Origin: Rodentolepis nana
Taxonomy: Eukaryota; Platyhelminthes; Cestoda; Cyclophyllidea; Hymenolepididae
Direction of reading: 5' to 3'
Length of the DNA stretch: 64,000 nt
Assembly: GCA_900617975.1 (NCBI GenBank)
Contig: UZAE01012088.1
Span: forward strand, 1 to 64,000
Position numbers and translations under genes: made by a program. Below, piece after piece: positions 42,408 through 53,827 of this stretch. Positions within the stretch are counted from its first letter, which is position 1; the number at the start of each line of letters is the position of its first letter. The notes beneath the pieces were generated by a model. That model saw only the letters and a program-made list of their open reading frames with translations. It did no database searches and was not told where the DNA came from.

Positions 42408-42912
42408 AAAATCGGTCTGAAATAAAGACAAGGTAATCTAAAATTTTGAACGGGCATGCAAGACTTAAGTTTTACTCAGTATATAACGATGGTTTAAAAT
42501 TATAGCTATTAGCTTCCAAAAAATTATTAATAAAATAAATTGTGTTTCATTTCAAAATAAAGAAATAAATATGCAAACAAATTGAACTTTGCGACATAGT
42601 CGCACATTTGACAAGTGTAAAAGAGGGCGTTATTAAAGAATTTCGTATAGTAGTTACTTTAAATAAAATTGTTAAAAAAAATTATTTGAATATAGCAAAC
42701 AAGACCACTTTTGAAATATAACGTTTTATGGTTTCATTATGTTTTGTTATTTGAAGCAAACAATAAATTCAAAAAGAAATACCTAAAATCCTTATTTTCG
42801 AGAAGCAGATAGATTATCTATTTTACCCATTTTATATTATTTATACTTTCAATGTGGCATTTCTGTGTAACTCCACTTTTGTGCTGAAGAAAAGCCAACA
42901 TTTAACAAGACT
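42408..42912. other. gene-free spacer between retroposon copies 5 and 6
   Basis: AT-rich sequence with no recognisable feature. Confidence 0.5.
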
Positions 42913-42924
42913 ATATTCGATTAT

Positions 42925-43351
42925 GGGGGTGTGCGATAGACTTACCTCCACGTGGTGCACCCTGTTGGGTGTGCGATAGACTTACCTCCACGTGGTGCAC
43001 CCTGGGAAACGTATACTCATACGGTAAAAAGTCTATTAACCGGAAGTTTGTGTGCGATAGACTTACCTCCACGTGGTGCACCCTGGGCATCGTATACTCA
43101 TAGGGCAAAAAAGTCCATAAACCGGCAGCTGACTTCTGAGTTCAAGCTATCATGTCCCCACTGTATGTCATATTTGACCACTTCCACAGTACTCACCTCA
43201 CCTTTCATCTACCATTGTCTGTCTCTTTTACAACTGCGAATCACTCTTCTGTTCCCACTCTCGAAATTTTTTCGCTTTGATGTTCCTCTCCTTGAAGTCA
43301 ACTAAAGGACTAATGATAACTAGCATAAAGCGTGCTATTTGATGTAAATTA
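42925..43351 (+). mobile_element. ribozyme-headed SINE-like retroposon, copy 6 (triple 5' end)
   Basis: A single insertion bounded by a perfect 12-bp duplication, ATATTCGATTAT, at 42913-42924 and 43352-43363. Unlike other copies it carries three stacked 5' ends: 42925-42964 (cut short after the P1 3' strand), 42967-43049 (whole ribozyme domain plus about 12 nt) and 43050-43351 (the rest of the element). Units 2 and 3 begin at or within three nucleotides of the element's 5' terminus. Because all three lie inside one pair of duplications, they entered together, most simply by template jumping of the reverse transcriptase from one 5' end onto another RNA. Confidence 0.9.
42967..43036 (+). ncRNA. 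HDV-like ribozyme domain, middle unit of copy 6
   Basis: P1, P2, P3 and P4 strands are all present and pair, but the predicted catalytic C in the joining strand is T at 43025 (GGTAAAAAG), and the conserved TGGGCAAC reads TGGGAAAC. In the HDV family the loss of this C abolishes cleavage, so this copy should be inert. Confidence 0.7.
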
Positions 43352-43363
43352 ATATTCGATTAT

Positions 43364-44721
43364 CGGCATAAGTTATAATTTAATTTCGCATGCTTAAATT
43401 TTCCAGAAAATTCAATTTAGGGATGAGGATTGGCATTTAGAGACTGTCTTATGTATAACACTTTGGCATTAAATGTTTTGACCCATTTAAAAAGTTTTAC
43501 CACCCATAGTGATACTTACAAAAATAGATAAAAAATAGGACTTTGACATCAGTCATTGCCTTTATAGGTTATAATCAACCAGAAGACATGATCTATGTGT
43601 AAAATGCTTCTTTTAATATTCGGATGCGAATTTATATTTATATCCCAAAAAATAAATTTTTACGCCTCACTTCACGTCCATTCAATGCTTACTGTAAGCA
43701 AATGTGAGTAAATACCATTTGCGTAGTTGGTTTATTTCAACTCTCAATAAATCCAAAATGTAGCCTTCGGTGTATATGTAACATCTTGTGTCCTTAAAAC
43801 CGGACATGCTTCCTGCAGGCAGACACGACTAAAAGTTTCTCTATTTTTTCCCATTTAAGTAATCTCATAAGAATCAACCAAAAGCGACTTCTAAAGAAAA
43901 AGAATAAATGAACTTCGATTGGTGAAGTAACTCAGTCTAAGGGGTGAAGAAAAAAATAACTTCTTGGCTGAGCAGACACTATTTGAAGTAATAAGTGAAA
44001 TTAATGAATTCTTATCACAGTGAGTCGGTTAGCGGACCGCTTTGAATTCAGGGATAAGTGAAACATCCAAATCCTCAACTCATCTGCATTAGTAGGTGAT
44101 TTAATCTGCCGTGTGGTGTTTAGCTCTTATTTAATCGTCTCATTTTGATTTATTAATGTTACCTTAATAACTAAAACCGGTTATTTCAGTATTCGAATAA
44201 ATTTTGATTCTGATCAACTTTTTCGTGTATTAGTATTCGATTGAATTAGGTAAGTAAGTTTGTTTTAATAGTGGCACAAATTAACGGTAGTTCAAAATCC
44301 AGTCACTTTATCTGTTCACGTGTCATTTTTCATTTGTCTTTTCCAAGGCAGTTATTCACCATACCACTTTGGGATTCAAGAGTGAGCGCTTCAATTTTTC
44401 ATTAGCTTTTTGGACTTCATTTATTCCCAAGGTGCTTCCTCTAAAAGTTATTTATATCGTTGCAAACGTGGAGAGTGCCTGATTGCCGCACAATGCACCT
44501 CAATAGACCCGAGTTTCCTACGATCAAGTCATCAATATTGAGCTGCATTAATTTCATTCTTGACGCTTCTTTAGATTGAATTTCAGTTTATAAAACTGAT
44601 AAAGTCATAAAACGAATTCATTTGTGACACTATGGTGCCCCTTCCAAGAACGATTGCTTTGAAAATTAGGCAAACCTTCAATTCTCTCGAAATTAAAACA
44701 GATAAGTCAATAATCACAGGA
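43364..44721. other. gene-free stretch
   Basis: No supported gene, RNA or repeat between retroposon copies 6 and 7. Confidence 0.5.
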
Positions 44722-44737
44722 ACGTTTCTTCAAATAT

Positions 44738-45058
44738 TTATTTATATTAAATGGTAAACGTTTTGATGGTTATAATTAGCCCTTTAGCTGGCTTAAGGCT
44801 TCACAGAAGGGAGGAGGAACATCAGAGTGAAAAAAAGTCGAGAGGGGTGGGGCAGAAGAGTGTCTCAAAGGTGTAAAAGAGGCAGACACAAGGGTAGAAA
44901 AAAGGTGAGGTGAATACTGAGGAGGTAGTCGAATATGACATACAGTGGGGTGATGGTAGTTTGAAATCAGAAGTCAACTGCAAGTTAATCGACCTTCTGC
45001 TGTAGGAGTAAACATTGCCCAGGGTGCACCACGTGGAGATAATTCTATCGCACACCCC
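44738..45058 (-). mobile_element. ribozyme-headed SINE-like retroposon, copy 7 (full length)
   Basis: Full-length minus-strand copy with a perfect 16-bp duplication, ACGTTTCTTCAAATAT, at 44722-44737 and 45059-45074. It begins with GGGGTGTGC at 45058, and its 3' end is an AATATAAATAA-type tail. P1 is a perfect 7-bp helix (GGGGTGT with GCACCCT, counting the first G.U and last U.G), and the joining-strand C is kept, but P2 and P4 have mismatches. Confidence 0.92.
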
Positions 45059-45074
45059 ACGTTTCTTCAAATAT

Positions 45075-48000
45075 AAATATTCATAGACGGTAATTATTGA
45101 TTTCAATTAGTAATTTATGTTAATATGAGACTGACTGTTCATCGTTTTTGGTTTATTGTTGTTACAAAAAAATTTATGTTTAAATCAAGAAGGTAAAATA
45201 AGTTCTATATGGTCGAAAGTCAGCATATGAGCACGAAATGTTTTATAAATCCTTCCTACTGTACACAATATTTGTCTAAAGTTTTAAAATTTACAAGCAT
45301 TACTGAAAAGTTTACTTGAATCAGTTAGGGATTTCTATATTTTGGAATATCAAATATGACATGTACGCAAGTATTTAACTATTTTATGAATTTGGGTCTA
45401 TTTTCAACAAGTTTACATGCTCAGCAAAGGCGTATCCATTTTGAAATCTATATAAAATGTCAGTCATTGAATGGTATACAATTTTGTGTTTATTAGAGAA
45501 TTTTCAACATAATTGCGCTTCAACTTTACTCGCAAAATTTGAATACACACCGAATAGAATTCTTTTATGACATTTTGCCTTTAAAGCTATTCGTCTAATT
45601 TGAATATTTTGACAATTATGAAACAATTTGTAAAATAATGGCTTATTATTTATATACAACAAAAGCATTGTTAGCCGTCGTTGGTTCATCTTATTTTGAT
45701 TCGATTGTTAGAGCACATTCAAGGTAAATTTAGCCTAGTTAAACGACATCGTATTAAATAACAAAGGAATTTGTTCAACAAATCTTACTAAAGAATCCAT
45801 CATCAAAATATACTGTGCTAACAAAGAACCTAATCTCAATTGCAGGAAATATAAAATTTTGGCCTATAGTATTAACTTTCTTCAAATAGACGCAAGAATG
45901 TTTATTAGCTATTATTTAAAATGTAAAGAAATTTTAATGAGCTTCCATTGTGATAGAAAGGGTACTCATAAAACTATTGTCTTTAAAGCGTTTTCATGCT
46001 ATTTCGTGTACGCATGGGAAGAAACAGAATATTCCATTTAAGGAAAAAAAATTATTCTTAAACATTAAAATATGACGAAATTAGAATACCAAGGGTCGTA
46101 CTCTTTCCCACAACTGACTTAATTGACTTTAGCAATTTTTAAAGGACACATTGAGGGTTTGAGCTCTTGTACATGATGTTAAAGTAGTTTGACAAGTTGA
46201 AATAATTGGATTAAAGAATTCTCACGTTAATATACGTCTTGACATCTCGAGAGCTGACATGTTAACATTGGCAGAGGGTCATATTAGAGTTCATTCAATG
46301 TTAGCATAAATATTTGCATGCTTGATATTTAAATGAAGTTGTGTACCTTACCTAAAATAAATTTTGTTATGCATTTGTTATGAGCAAATGTTTTTACAAA
46401 GAGTGCACGATTTTCCGCGATAATTTTCACATTTAATTTAATGCTTTATTCATCTGTATAGTCATTCCTAATTGGAAACTTAAAATAGATGCAAGGTTAT
46501 TTTATTTCGGTTGCAATTTGATAGCCTTTTATTAAGAAGTGAAATACTTTGTCAATTTGCTTTTGTATATATTATGCATTCAAAAACGGTTGAATCACTC
46601 AGTTATTTTATTATGAATAATTAATCTCGAGAAATATTTAAATTCTGATTTCAAGTGACGGTAAGATATCTGCTTTTCCGGAGTTAAAAAAGAGCATAAT
46701 TATAAACAGAAGGTTACTATTCAAGTTAAAAAATGTATATACTGAAATATAAAATGATTGCCATATTTTTTGCAACTATTTTCCATAAAATTATCAGTAA
46801 TTTGATCAGCATTTTAAAATTAAATTGATTTATTTTAAATAATTGCAGAAATTACGAGACGTTTTCAATTTATTTGCATTTCGAATTTGATATTATTTTG
46901 AAGTATGTTCGTAAATCGGAGGAGATAAAACGAATTTGCAGAATGCGATGGAATTCGCACAGTTTAGTTCCAGAATCTTTTTTGGAAAGCATTCTTTTTC
47001 CATGATCTCTTCCGCTTATATCACACTAAAACATGGAACTAGTTTCCGAAAGTTAAATCTTGCATTGTTTGCTATCTGATTTACGCTAGCTCAAACGATT
47101 CCCTTCCCATTTTCAGTATCATTTTATAGAGAATTAAGGAATTCCTTGTTATCAATATAAAAATGAAATGCATTTTTTTGTCAGTTTATCTTTGTAAAAC
47201 AGGCGATCTGTTGTGGCAACGCTTTAATTCTCATATTACTCAATATAACTATGTATTTCAACTGTAATTGCTCTCTTCATCACGCATAAATGAATTTCTG
47301 CAACAATTCTTTCATTGGTATTCGAGAATCTAGTTCAATCATGATTTCCAACACATCACCAGCAATTTTGATAGATGTCCCATTTTGACCATCGTTTTAA
47401 TTCCTTTTATCTGATGCAAATCTTTTGAACGAAAATTGACATTATACGTGTATATATAATCTCTCCAATTTACCCCACTAGTTACGAGTTCACATTACAA
47501 AATTTGGAATCCTAAATAATTTCCCTTGGGAAAAAATGAATCATCCCAATCCACTCAATATTATTTCTGTTAACATGCTTTCTCTAATTTAAGGTTAGTT
47601 AACTTGTTCTTCTCATTAATGGCTTCATTGCTTAACCAACTTTTCCATTTTCTAAGAGTGATGGCTAGAATAAATAAAGAAATGCATTGACTTTAAAAAT
47701 TGCATTTTGCACAGTTTCTGCTGAATGGTATTTTAAGAAGCATGAACTTTGTTCCCCTTCCTTGAATGAAAATTCAGTCACCCACTCCGCTGTTATATTT
47801 TCAACATTTTAAGAAAAAATCAAGTGCTTTAACGAAAATTAACTTTTTCCAAATCGCCTTTCGTGAAACACCACTTTTTACCTAGGTCTCAACGCCAATG
47901 TAGAGCATTCCGACACAATTAAACTTAATTTTTGGAAAAAGTAAATTATAGAAATATCCGAGAAAATAACGAAGAATTCACTTATTATGATTTAAGGATC

Positions 48001-48684
48001 TTAAAGAATTTCATGTTCAATTAGAAAAACGTAGAATTTTGTGTTTTCGCCTACTGAATGGTAGTAAGTACCTACCGATCAACTAATGGACTTATTAAGT
48101 GCAAGTAGAAGAGATTTTTATACACATTATGAGTTCGTTAGATTAGGCTTAGTCCCCCATTCAATTATAATTTTCCACTTTTTCTTAATTATCTCAGCAA
48201 CTATTCACAACCATTTGCATAAAATTGTCAGACGTCTCCCTTTATGCTATAAGTTAATTAATCTGTTTGAGCATGTTCTTTAGCCATCTAAAACCTGATC
48301 CCATTTGGATGTTCACTATCACTTCGCATTTCCCGCAATACAATCACTCCATTCTCCCTATTTTCTATATCGTTTCAATTGATTTTATGCAAGTAATAAT
48401 GGAAGCTATTGAGATCTGAAATTTTCTAAACTCGTCCCAAACTATGCTTCGCTTTGATTAGTCAATGTCAAAATAAGAACAGTTTTAACTATTATATAAA
48501 TGAAATGGTTCACGTTTGTCGCATTAACTTATTTTAACCTTACTTTGAGCTAATTCTGTTATTCCCAATATCTCACTATGTAGAAAATATAACGTTAATG
48601 GGATTTAATTACAGGAAATAGAATATTCCCGATTGGACATATTCTGTCTGAAATATCAGTTACCTTGCGTCATACCTGCTTTAC
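45075..48684. other. gene-free stretch
   Basis: AT-rich, with no recognisable gene. Frames at 45504-45689 (-), 45859-46041 (+) and 48086-48283 (+) show no motifs. Confidence 0.5.
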
Positions 48685-48699
48685 AATGCAACAAGATAC

Positions 48700-49015
48700 G
48701 GAGTGTGCAATAGACTTACCTCCACGTGGTGCATCCTGGGCAACGTATACTCATACGGTAAAAAGGTCTATTAACTGGCAGTTGGCTTCTCACTTTAAAC
48801 TACCATGGCCCGATTGCATATCATATTCACCACTTCCATAGTACTCATCTCACCTTTCATCTACCTTTGTGTCTGTCTCTTCTACATCTTTAAAACACTC
48901 TTCCGTAACCCCCCCCCTCTCGAATTTTTTCACTTTGATGTACCTTCCTCTCTGTGATGCCTGAACCCAACTAAAGTGCTAATGATACCTATCAAAACGC
49001 CTGCCATTTGATATA
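48700..49015 (+). mobile_element. ribozyme-headed SINE-like retroposon, copy 8 (full length)
   Basis: Full-length copy with a 15-bp duplication carrying one mismatch: AATGCAACAAGATAC at 48685-48699 and AATGCAACAAGAAAC at 49016-49030. It starts GGAGTGTGC and ends GATATA. The ribozyme head keeps P2 (with one G.U), P3, P4 and TGGGCAAC, but the joining strand reads GGTAAAAAG, so the catalytic C is replaced by T, as in copy 6 unit 2. Confidence 0.92.
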
Positions 49016-50442
49016 AATGCAACAAGAAACAGAATATACAAAAATAGCGAATAAGTGCTATTGAATTTAACCAGCAATCACTGACTGAAAACGCAAGGCA
49101 GACTGAAAGGCATTGGGTGTAGATGTTCAGTTAGTTTCATTGTCAAGCCATAGAAAAGAGTTAAGACATTGATTGGCTCGAGATATGGATTTTATAAAGA
49201 AATGAGTTTCTGATATTTGATTTTCTGCGAGTACCCATTGTATCAAAATCACTTCATCGACATTTAATCTGTGGAGCTCGGTTGGAGCAGCCATTTGTAG
49301 CTTCACTGAGAAACCAAAGTCAGATTAATACCAGAGTTCGGAATAGCGTCCGACTTAAAAATTGCTTTTAGAAAAACTTTAAACAATTCTAATTTTAATT
49401 TAAAATAGATCATTTCATCAAGTGAGTAAGCATAATTCACGGTATCGTACTTGACTGAAATCTTCAAATCAACACGTTAATCCGAAGAATTGATGCCTCG
49501 TATAATCCTCACCAATTACCAATAAAAAGTGAAAAACTAGTTAATTGTAAACGAGCTAAAATATGCCTTGAGCAACTTAGGCCGATTTTTACAATTAAAA
49601 GTCATCAAATCGCATGAGTCCTTGTATACTGAGCTAGAATAGGGGATTATGACTATGAATTAATAAAATCTAAATAATTAGATTAAAATATCAGTAGAGT
49701 GAACCTTAAGTTTTAGTACTTAATTCACATCATGAAATCGGTCTGGTTCCACCCAATCATACATTTTATATAAAAAAATAAATTCAAATATTTGTTTGTC
49801 ACGTTTTTAAATTTCAATTCTTAAGCGAATTGAGGTAGAGCATGCTGGTACCAACCATATGAATTATATTATTTTTTTAAGTATATCCTTCTTAAATTTT
49901 AATTTCAGCATTATTCAAAAAGTAGAATGGGTTGATGGACTTAATTAATGCAATTTTTTACGTTTTCTTCCGTTTATAACCATATGGCAGCTTATGTAAC
50001 TTGGCGATATTAACTTATTCACCTTAAATGAAGCACTCGAAATGATATGAACTCTCGGCTTATGACTGCTTTTAAGGCTTATTATACATATCGAAGGGGA
50101 AAGTCATCCCTCTAAGTGATTTTATCTTGCAAGCATTTAAAATTGAAATGCAAATCAAATGCAAGACTCATAGCTTACTCTGTTGCTATTCATACTCATC
50201 TTAGATCAAAACCTTCAGGTAAAATATAGTATGTTAGTGGTTCTACATGGAAAACATTGGATTAACTTTATCAATTTTTTCTCTTAATCCAACCGAAAAG
50301 AGCGCTTTAATTCGCGATTTTCTTCAGAGTTATCTAAAGTGCTTTCGAATTGACTTAGATCGATATTTTTGTGAAACTCTCCGATCTTTAGATTTATATG
50401 TTAATTAAATAACAAAATTTCCGATTTACAAATAGACGTTTA

Positions 50443-50555
50443 TTTTCAGTTTGTGTTCAAGCACAGTGAAGATAATAACTCTGTACAATGTTATTTGTGG
50501 GAAGTGAATTACATATATTATTTAAGAGCAAAAGATTAAACCCCCAAGGCAGACA
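50443..50555 (+). repeat. second dispersed repeat (family B)
   Basis: Resembles 33397-33540 over several blocks, including GAATTACATATATTATTT, GAGCAAAAGATTAAACCCCC and a CCAAGGCAGAC end. Diverged. No target-site duplication was seen. Confidence 0.45.
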
Positions 50556-52216
50556 GAGAGCATGCAAGACTGACATCACTTCTTGTTTCTTTCGTCAAGG
50601 TTCATAACCCTGAAAGGCTGCTCAAGTCATTACTGCAATGTACGATCAAGAACTTGCTGTCCACAGCCTTCACTTCTCACTTACAAGATTTAAATCAGAT
50701 AGATTGAATTAAACTGCTAGCCAAAATGTGGACGATCGACAAACGTGAAAGTATGTCGAATTGAATGGGATCCTCGAGTAGTTATGAAAGAATTGTTGCA
50801 GAAATTCGTGCATGCATGGTCGACTGTGCAATCCCCGTTGAAAAACATGGTCATATTGCATAGAATGAGAATTTGGGCATTGCAAAAAGCCCACCTCCTA
50901 CAATATAGTAACTATCTGTTTTATTAAGAACATCAATCTTCACCTAATTATATTTCCATTAAAATTGGAAAATAAGATGATTAGACTATTCATTACAACT
51001 AGACAAACAATTTGTTCTTTAGAACCTTGTCGCTATTAACATTTATTATTCATTTAATATGCATCAATGCACAATAAACCATCATATACATAGGAGGAAA
51101 AAAATTTTTTCGGTATTTTCTTCCTTTGGCAAAAATATTATGCAAGAAAAGCGCCAATATCTATAATTTGGAATATTTTGATGAAATTCAGCCATAAAGC
51201 TGATGAAATTGAAGCTCAATTTTAAAAATATATAAAAGTGGCATGAAAATGAAAACAGCAACGGAAAAAATTCTATAATATTAATCACTAAAGAACCAAG
51301 TAATTTTACTGATTTTGCATGTGGAGAAACCACATATTGTCTATTTCATAAAATTTAGCGCTTCAGCCCCAAGTCTCAATTTAAAATATATTAGTTGTGG
51401 AACGATCAAGCTGTTTTGCAATCAGTTATAAATATTGTGTTTTAATTTAACAAGCTGAAGATATTTCATTGATTTCATACATATGCATCACCACTCTAAG
51501 CAATCTTGTACATATTTATCGGTTTAGACCTTTCATTTAACTATTGCTCATAAAAGATTAAAAAAGGGTGGCATTTTTGGTATCGATTGTGAAATATTTA
51601 CTAACTGAAAGATTCGTGCCTTCAAGTTCTAAAATTTACATTCAAAATATAACTTTTGAATTCCTAATTGATTTTAAAAATTTAGTAATCTTTTGCGATT
51701 ACAGCATGTTCTTCATGGTCAATCTTGACATTTCAATCTACTTGTTTGATTATTTATAAAGAATAAAAAATTTAATGTTTTATTACCATCGGCAATTATC
51801 ATGGCAGGATTACTGCCGAAATCATTGAGCAAAAATAAAATATCCTTAAAAGGCTTATATCAGTATAGTACCAAAGAAACCAAGATATTATAAACATAAC
51901 TGAGCCAATGCCGTCCTGAGTGTACATTTTCAGTTCACAGCCTTAAAAGGATGAAAATGTTGGTAGGCTCTAAATCAATATTTCATTCTCTAATCAGATT
52001 TAAAGTTTCTTTCCTATCTTTGTTTCAAAAGAAAACTTTCATTTTATTTAGACAGTTTTCAATACCCATGTTAATTAAGGCCCACTTTAGCTTATATTAG
52101 TTCAAAAATGAGGTTGCTTAATAAGGAATGAATTAATTATTTTTAGTATTTTTTACACAACCTAGTTTATAAGACGGATTCTAATAGAGAAATAAAACAA
52201 AGCTAATAGTTAATAG

Positions 52217-52218
<2 letters not shown>

Positions 52219-52250
<32 letters not shown>
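52219..52250. repeat. (AT)n microsatellite
   Basis: About 16 uninterrupted AT units. Confidence 0.9.
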
Positions 52251-52256
<6 letters not shown>

Positions 52257-53270
52257 AAACAGAAATGGAACTCCCAAGTACTATGAGGTTGTTCTGGAGA
52301 CAGAGGCTTAAACTGATATTTTCACAATTCTCTTTTGTCCCCATTTGGTAAAGGCAGTGTCTTTAAAGCTGTTCTAAACCTTACATATAATGCTAACATT
52401 AGTGGACAATATTTCTTGTTTAAGTGAACATAAACGAGTTTCGACTTTTCTCCATTTAGATATCTCCATAAGGCGTTTTCTTCATATCTAAGTAGCACCA
52501 GAAAAATCACTAATAACTGATCGTTTGCTGACAATAAAATATATTTAATATACAAAATTAGTGCTTCAATTACAATTATAAATTGAATAATAAATTCAAT
52601 ATTCCGTGGTAAAAGGATTTGTTGCCAAAATTTCAAACAAGATTTAAATTACAGAAAAAAATATTCTGACCTCAGTTTTATAGTGAGACAGCCCATTTAT
52701 ATTCATATAGATATTTAACTAAATATGTTTCCCATGACCGTAAAACAACCAAAAAATCATAGATTTTTTATCATTAAATTCACTTCTATTCTCTGTTTGG
52801 TGCCAGCAAATCGTAAATTTTTGATAAATAATTTATAAAAGAAGGTCAAAGATTCTAATTATTAAATTATACATAATGATTACAGTTTTCAGTAAAATGA
52901 CCCTTCGATATAAGAAACGAACTTTGCTTGTAGATAATGTATATATTCGAATTTCCTGTACTCAGCACTTAATTGGTTTATAATTATTTCTAAATCACAA
53001 TTTTTCACCTTCAATTGGTCAAGTCGTTTCATTCTTTTTTTTACATTAAAACCATTTATTCCCCTATCTTACACAATACTGAAATGTATGAGCTCATTAA
53101 AATCACCATAAAAATTTCTTCAAAGGAATATGTAAGATGGGCACTGAAAATGATCTCACAAACACTCTATACTCTGCACTATTGGCCGTTCTTGTGATTA
53201 CGCACCATTAGATTGACCAATCAGATGTTTGGCAGTTGGAAATTCTCCCTCTCCTTTCAATTTGCCGTTT

Positions 53271-53279
53271 GATATAAAG
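53271..53279 (+). promoter_or_regulatory. TATA-like box of neuropeptide gene
   Basis: GATATAAAG lies 249 bp before the neuropeptide ATG. If used, transcription would start near 53300, leaving a short noncoding exon that ends at a GTGAGT donor (53332). The intron would then run to the TTTTCAG acceptor at 53513, six bases before the ATG. This is inference; the same acceptor could instead receive a spliced leader. Confidence 0.4.
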
Positions 53280-53519
53280 TGCCACACGTCCTGAGGTAAA
53301 TCCTGGCTTATCACCAAGGGTCTAATTTAAAGTGAGTTCATCGAATATATGTATGCAAATATGGAATTTCGAATAAATTTTATCTTACGTTTCATTAGTG
53401 GTATAAATTGTAACAGTTTTCCTTTATCATATGGACACTTACAGCTTTGATGAACTAGTTTTGATTTATGTTAAAAGCGAAAAATATCTTTACGTTCCAG
53501 CTCTCATTTTCAGCTTAAA

Positions 53520-53753
53520 ATGCTAACAAACAAAGTGGTTTTCTACCTCTCTCTGCTATGTTTCTGTCTGCTATTTTCGGAGTTACCACAGACAAGTGCC
53601 ATCCGACTTCCAAGATCTTTGTATGATGGCTCTCTCAGCACCGACGGCCTAGAAGAATCAGATCTTCAACTTATAATGGACACGTTGAGTCGTTTGTCTC
53701 CTGATTTCCAACGTAGATATGCATCCAAACGTGGTTTTGTGCGTCTTGGTTGA
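53520..53753 (+). CDS. neuropeptide precursor, single GFVRL-amide
   Basis: A 77-residue secreted precursor that should release one amidated peptide acting on a G-protein-coupled receptor of the nervous system. Residues 1 to about 27 form a signal peptide (MLTNKVV, a leucine- and phenylalanine-rich core, then a TSA cleavage site). A spacer of about 43 residues with an acidic, helical middle part follows. The C terminus reads RRYASKRGFVRLG and then stop: the dibasic KR is a prohormone convertase site, and the final G supplies the amide, giving GFVRL-NH2. Flatworms have a known GFVRI-amide peptide class; this is probably its member or a close variant. The ATG follows a strong acceptor, TTTTCAG at 53507-53513. 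Two overlapping AATAAA signals lie at 53818-53827, 65 bp past the stop. Confidence 0.86.
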   Translation: MLTNKVVFYLSLLCFCLLFSELPQTSAIRLPRSLYDGSLSTDGLEESDLQLIMDTLSRLSPDFQRRYASKRGFVRLG

Positions 53754-53817
53754 GGGATTTATGTGTTTTAACGTCCTTTTTCTTTCCATTTCCCGGTCAT
53801 ATTTACCATAGACTCGA

Positions 53818-53827
53818 AATAAATAAA
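53818..53827 (+). terminator. poly(A) signal of neuropeptide gene
   Basis: Overlapping AATAAATAAA, 65 bp after the neuropeptide stop codon; good spacing for a compact 3' UTR. Confidence 0.7.

Larger units (their letters stand above)
49031..53270. other. gene-free stretch upstream of neuropeptide gene
   Basis: No supported gene. An open frame at 52322-52636 (-, 104 codons, no ATG at its start) is hydrophobic and unrecognised. It holds a repeat B copy at 50443-50555 and an AT microsatellite at 52219-52250. Confidence 0.5.

Noticed and set aside
52322..52636. 104-codon hydrophobic frame on the minus strand
   Set aside because: No ATG at its start, and a composition dominated by AT-rich codons (L, I, K, Y); no recognisable family.
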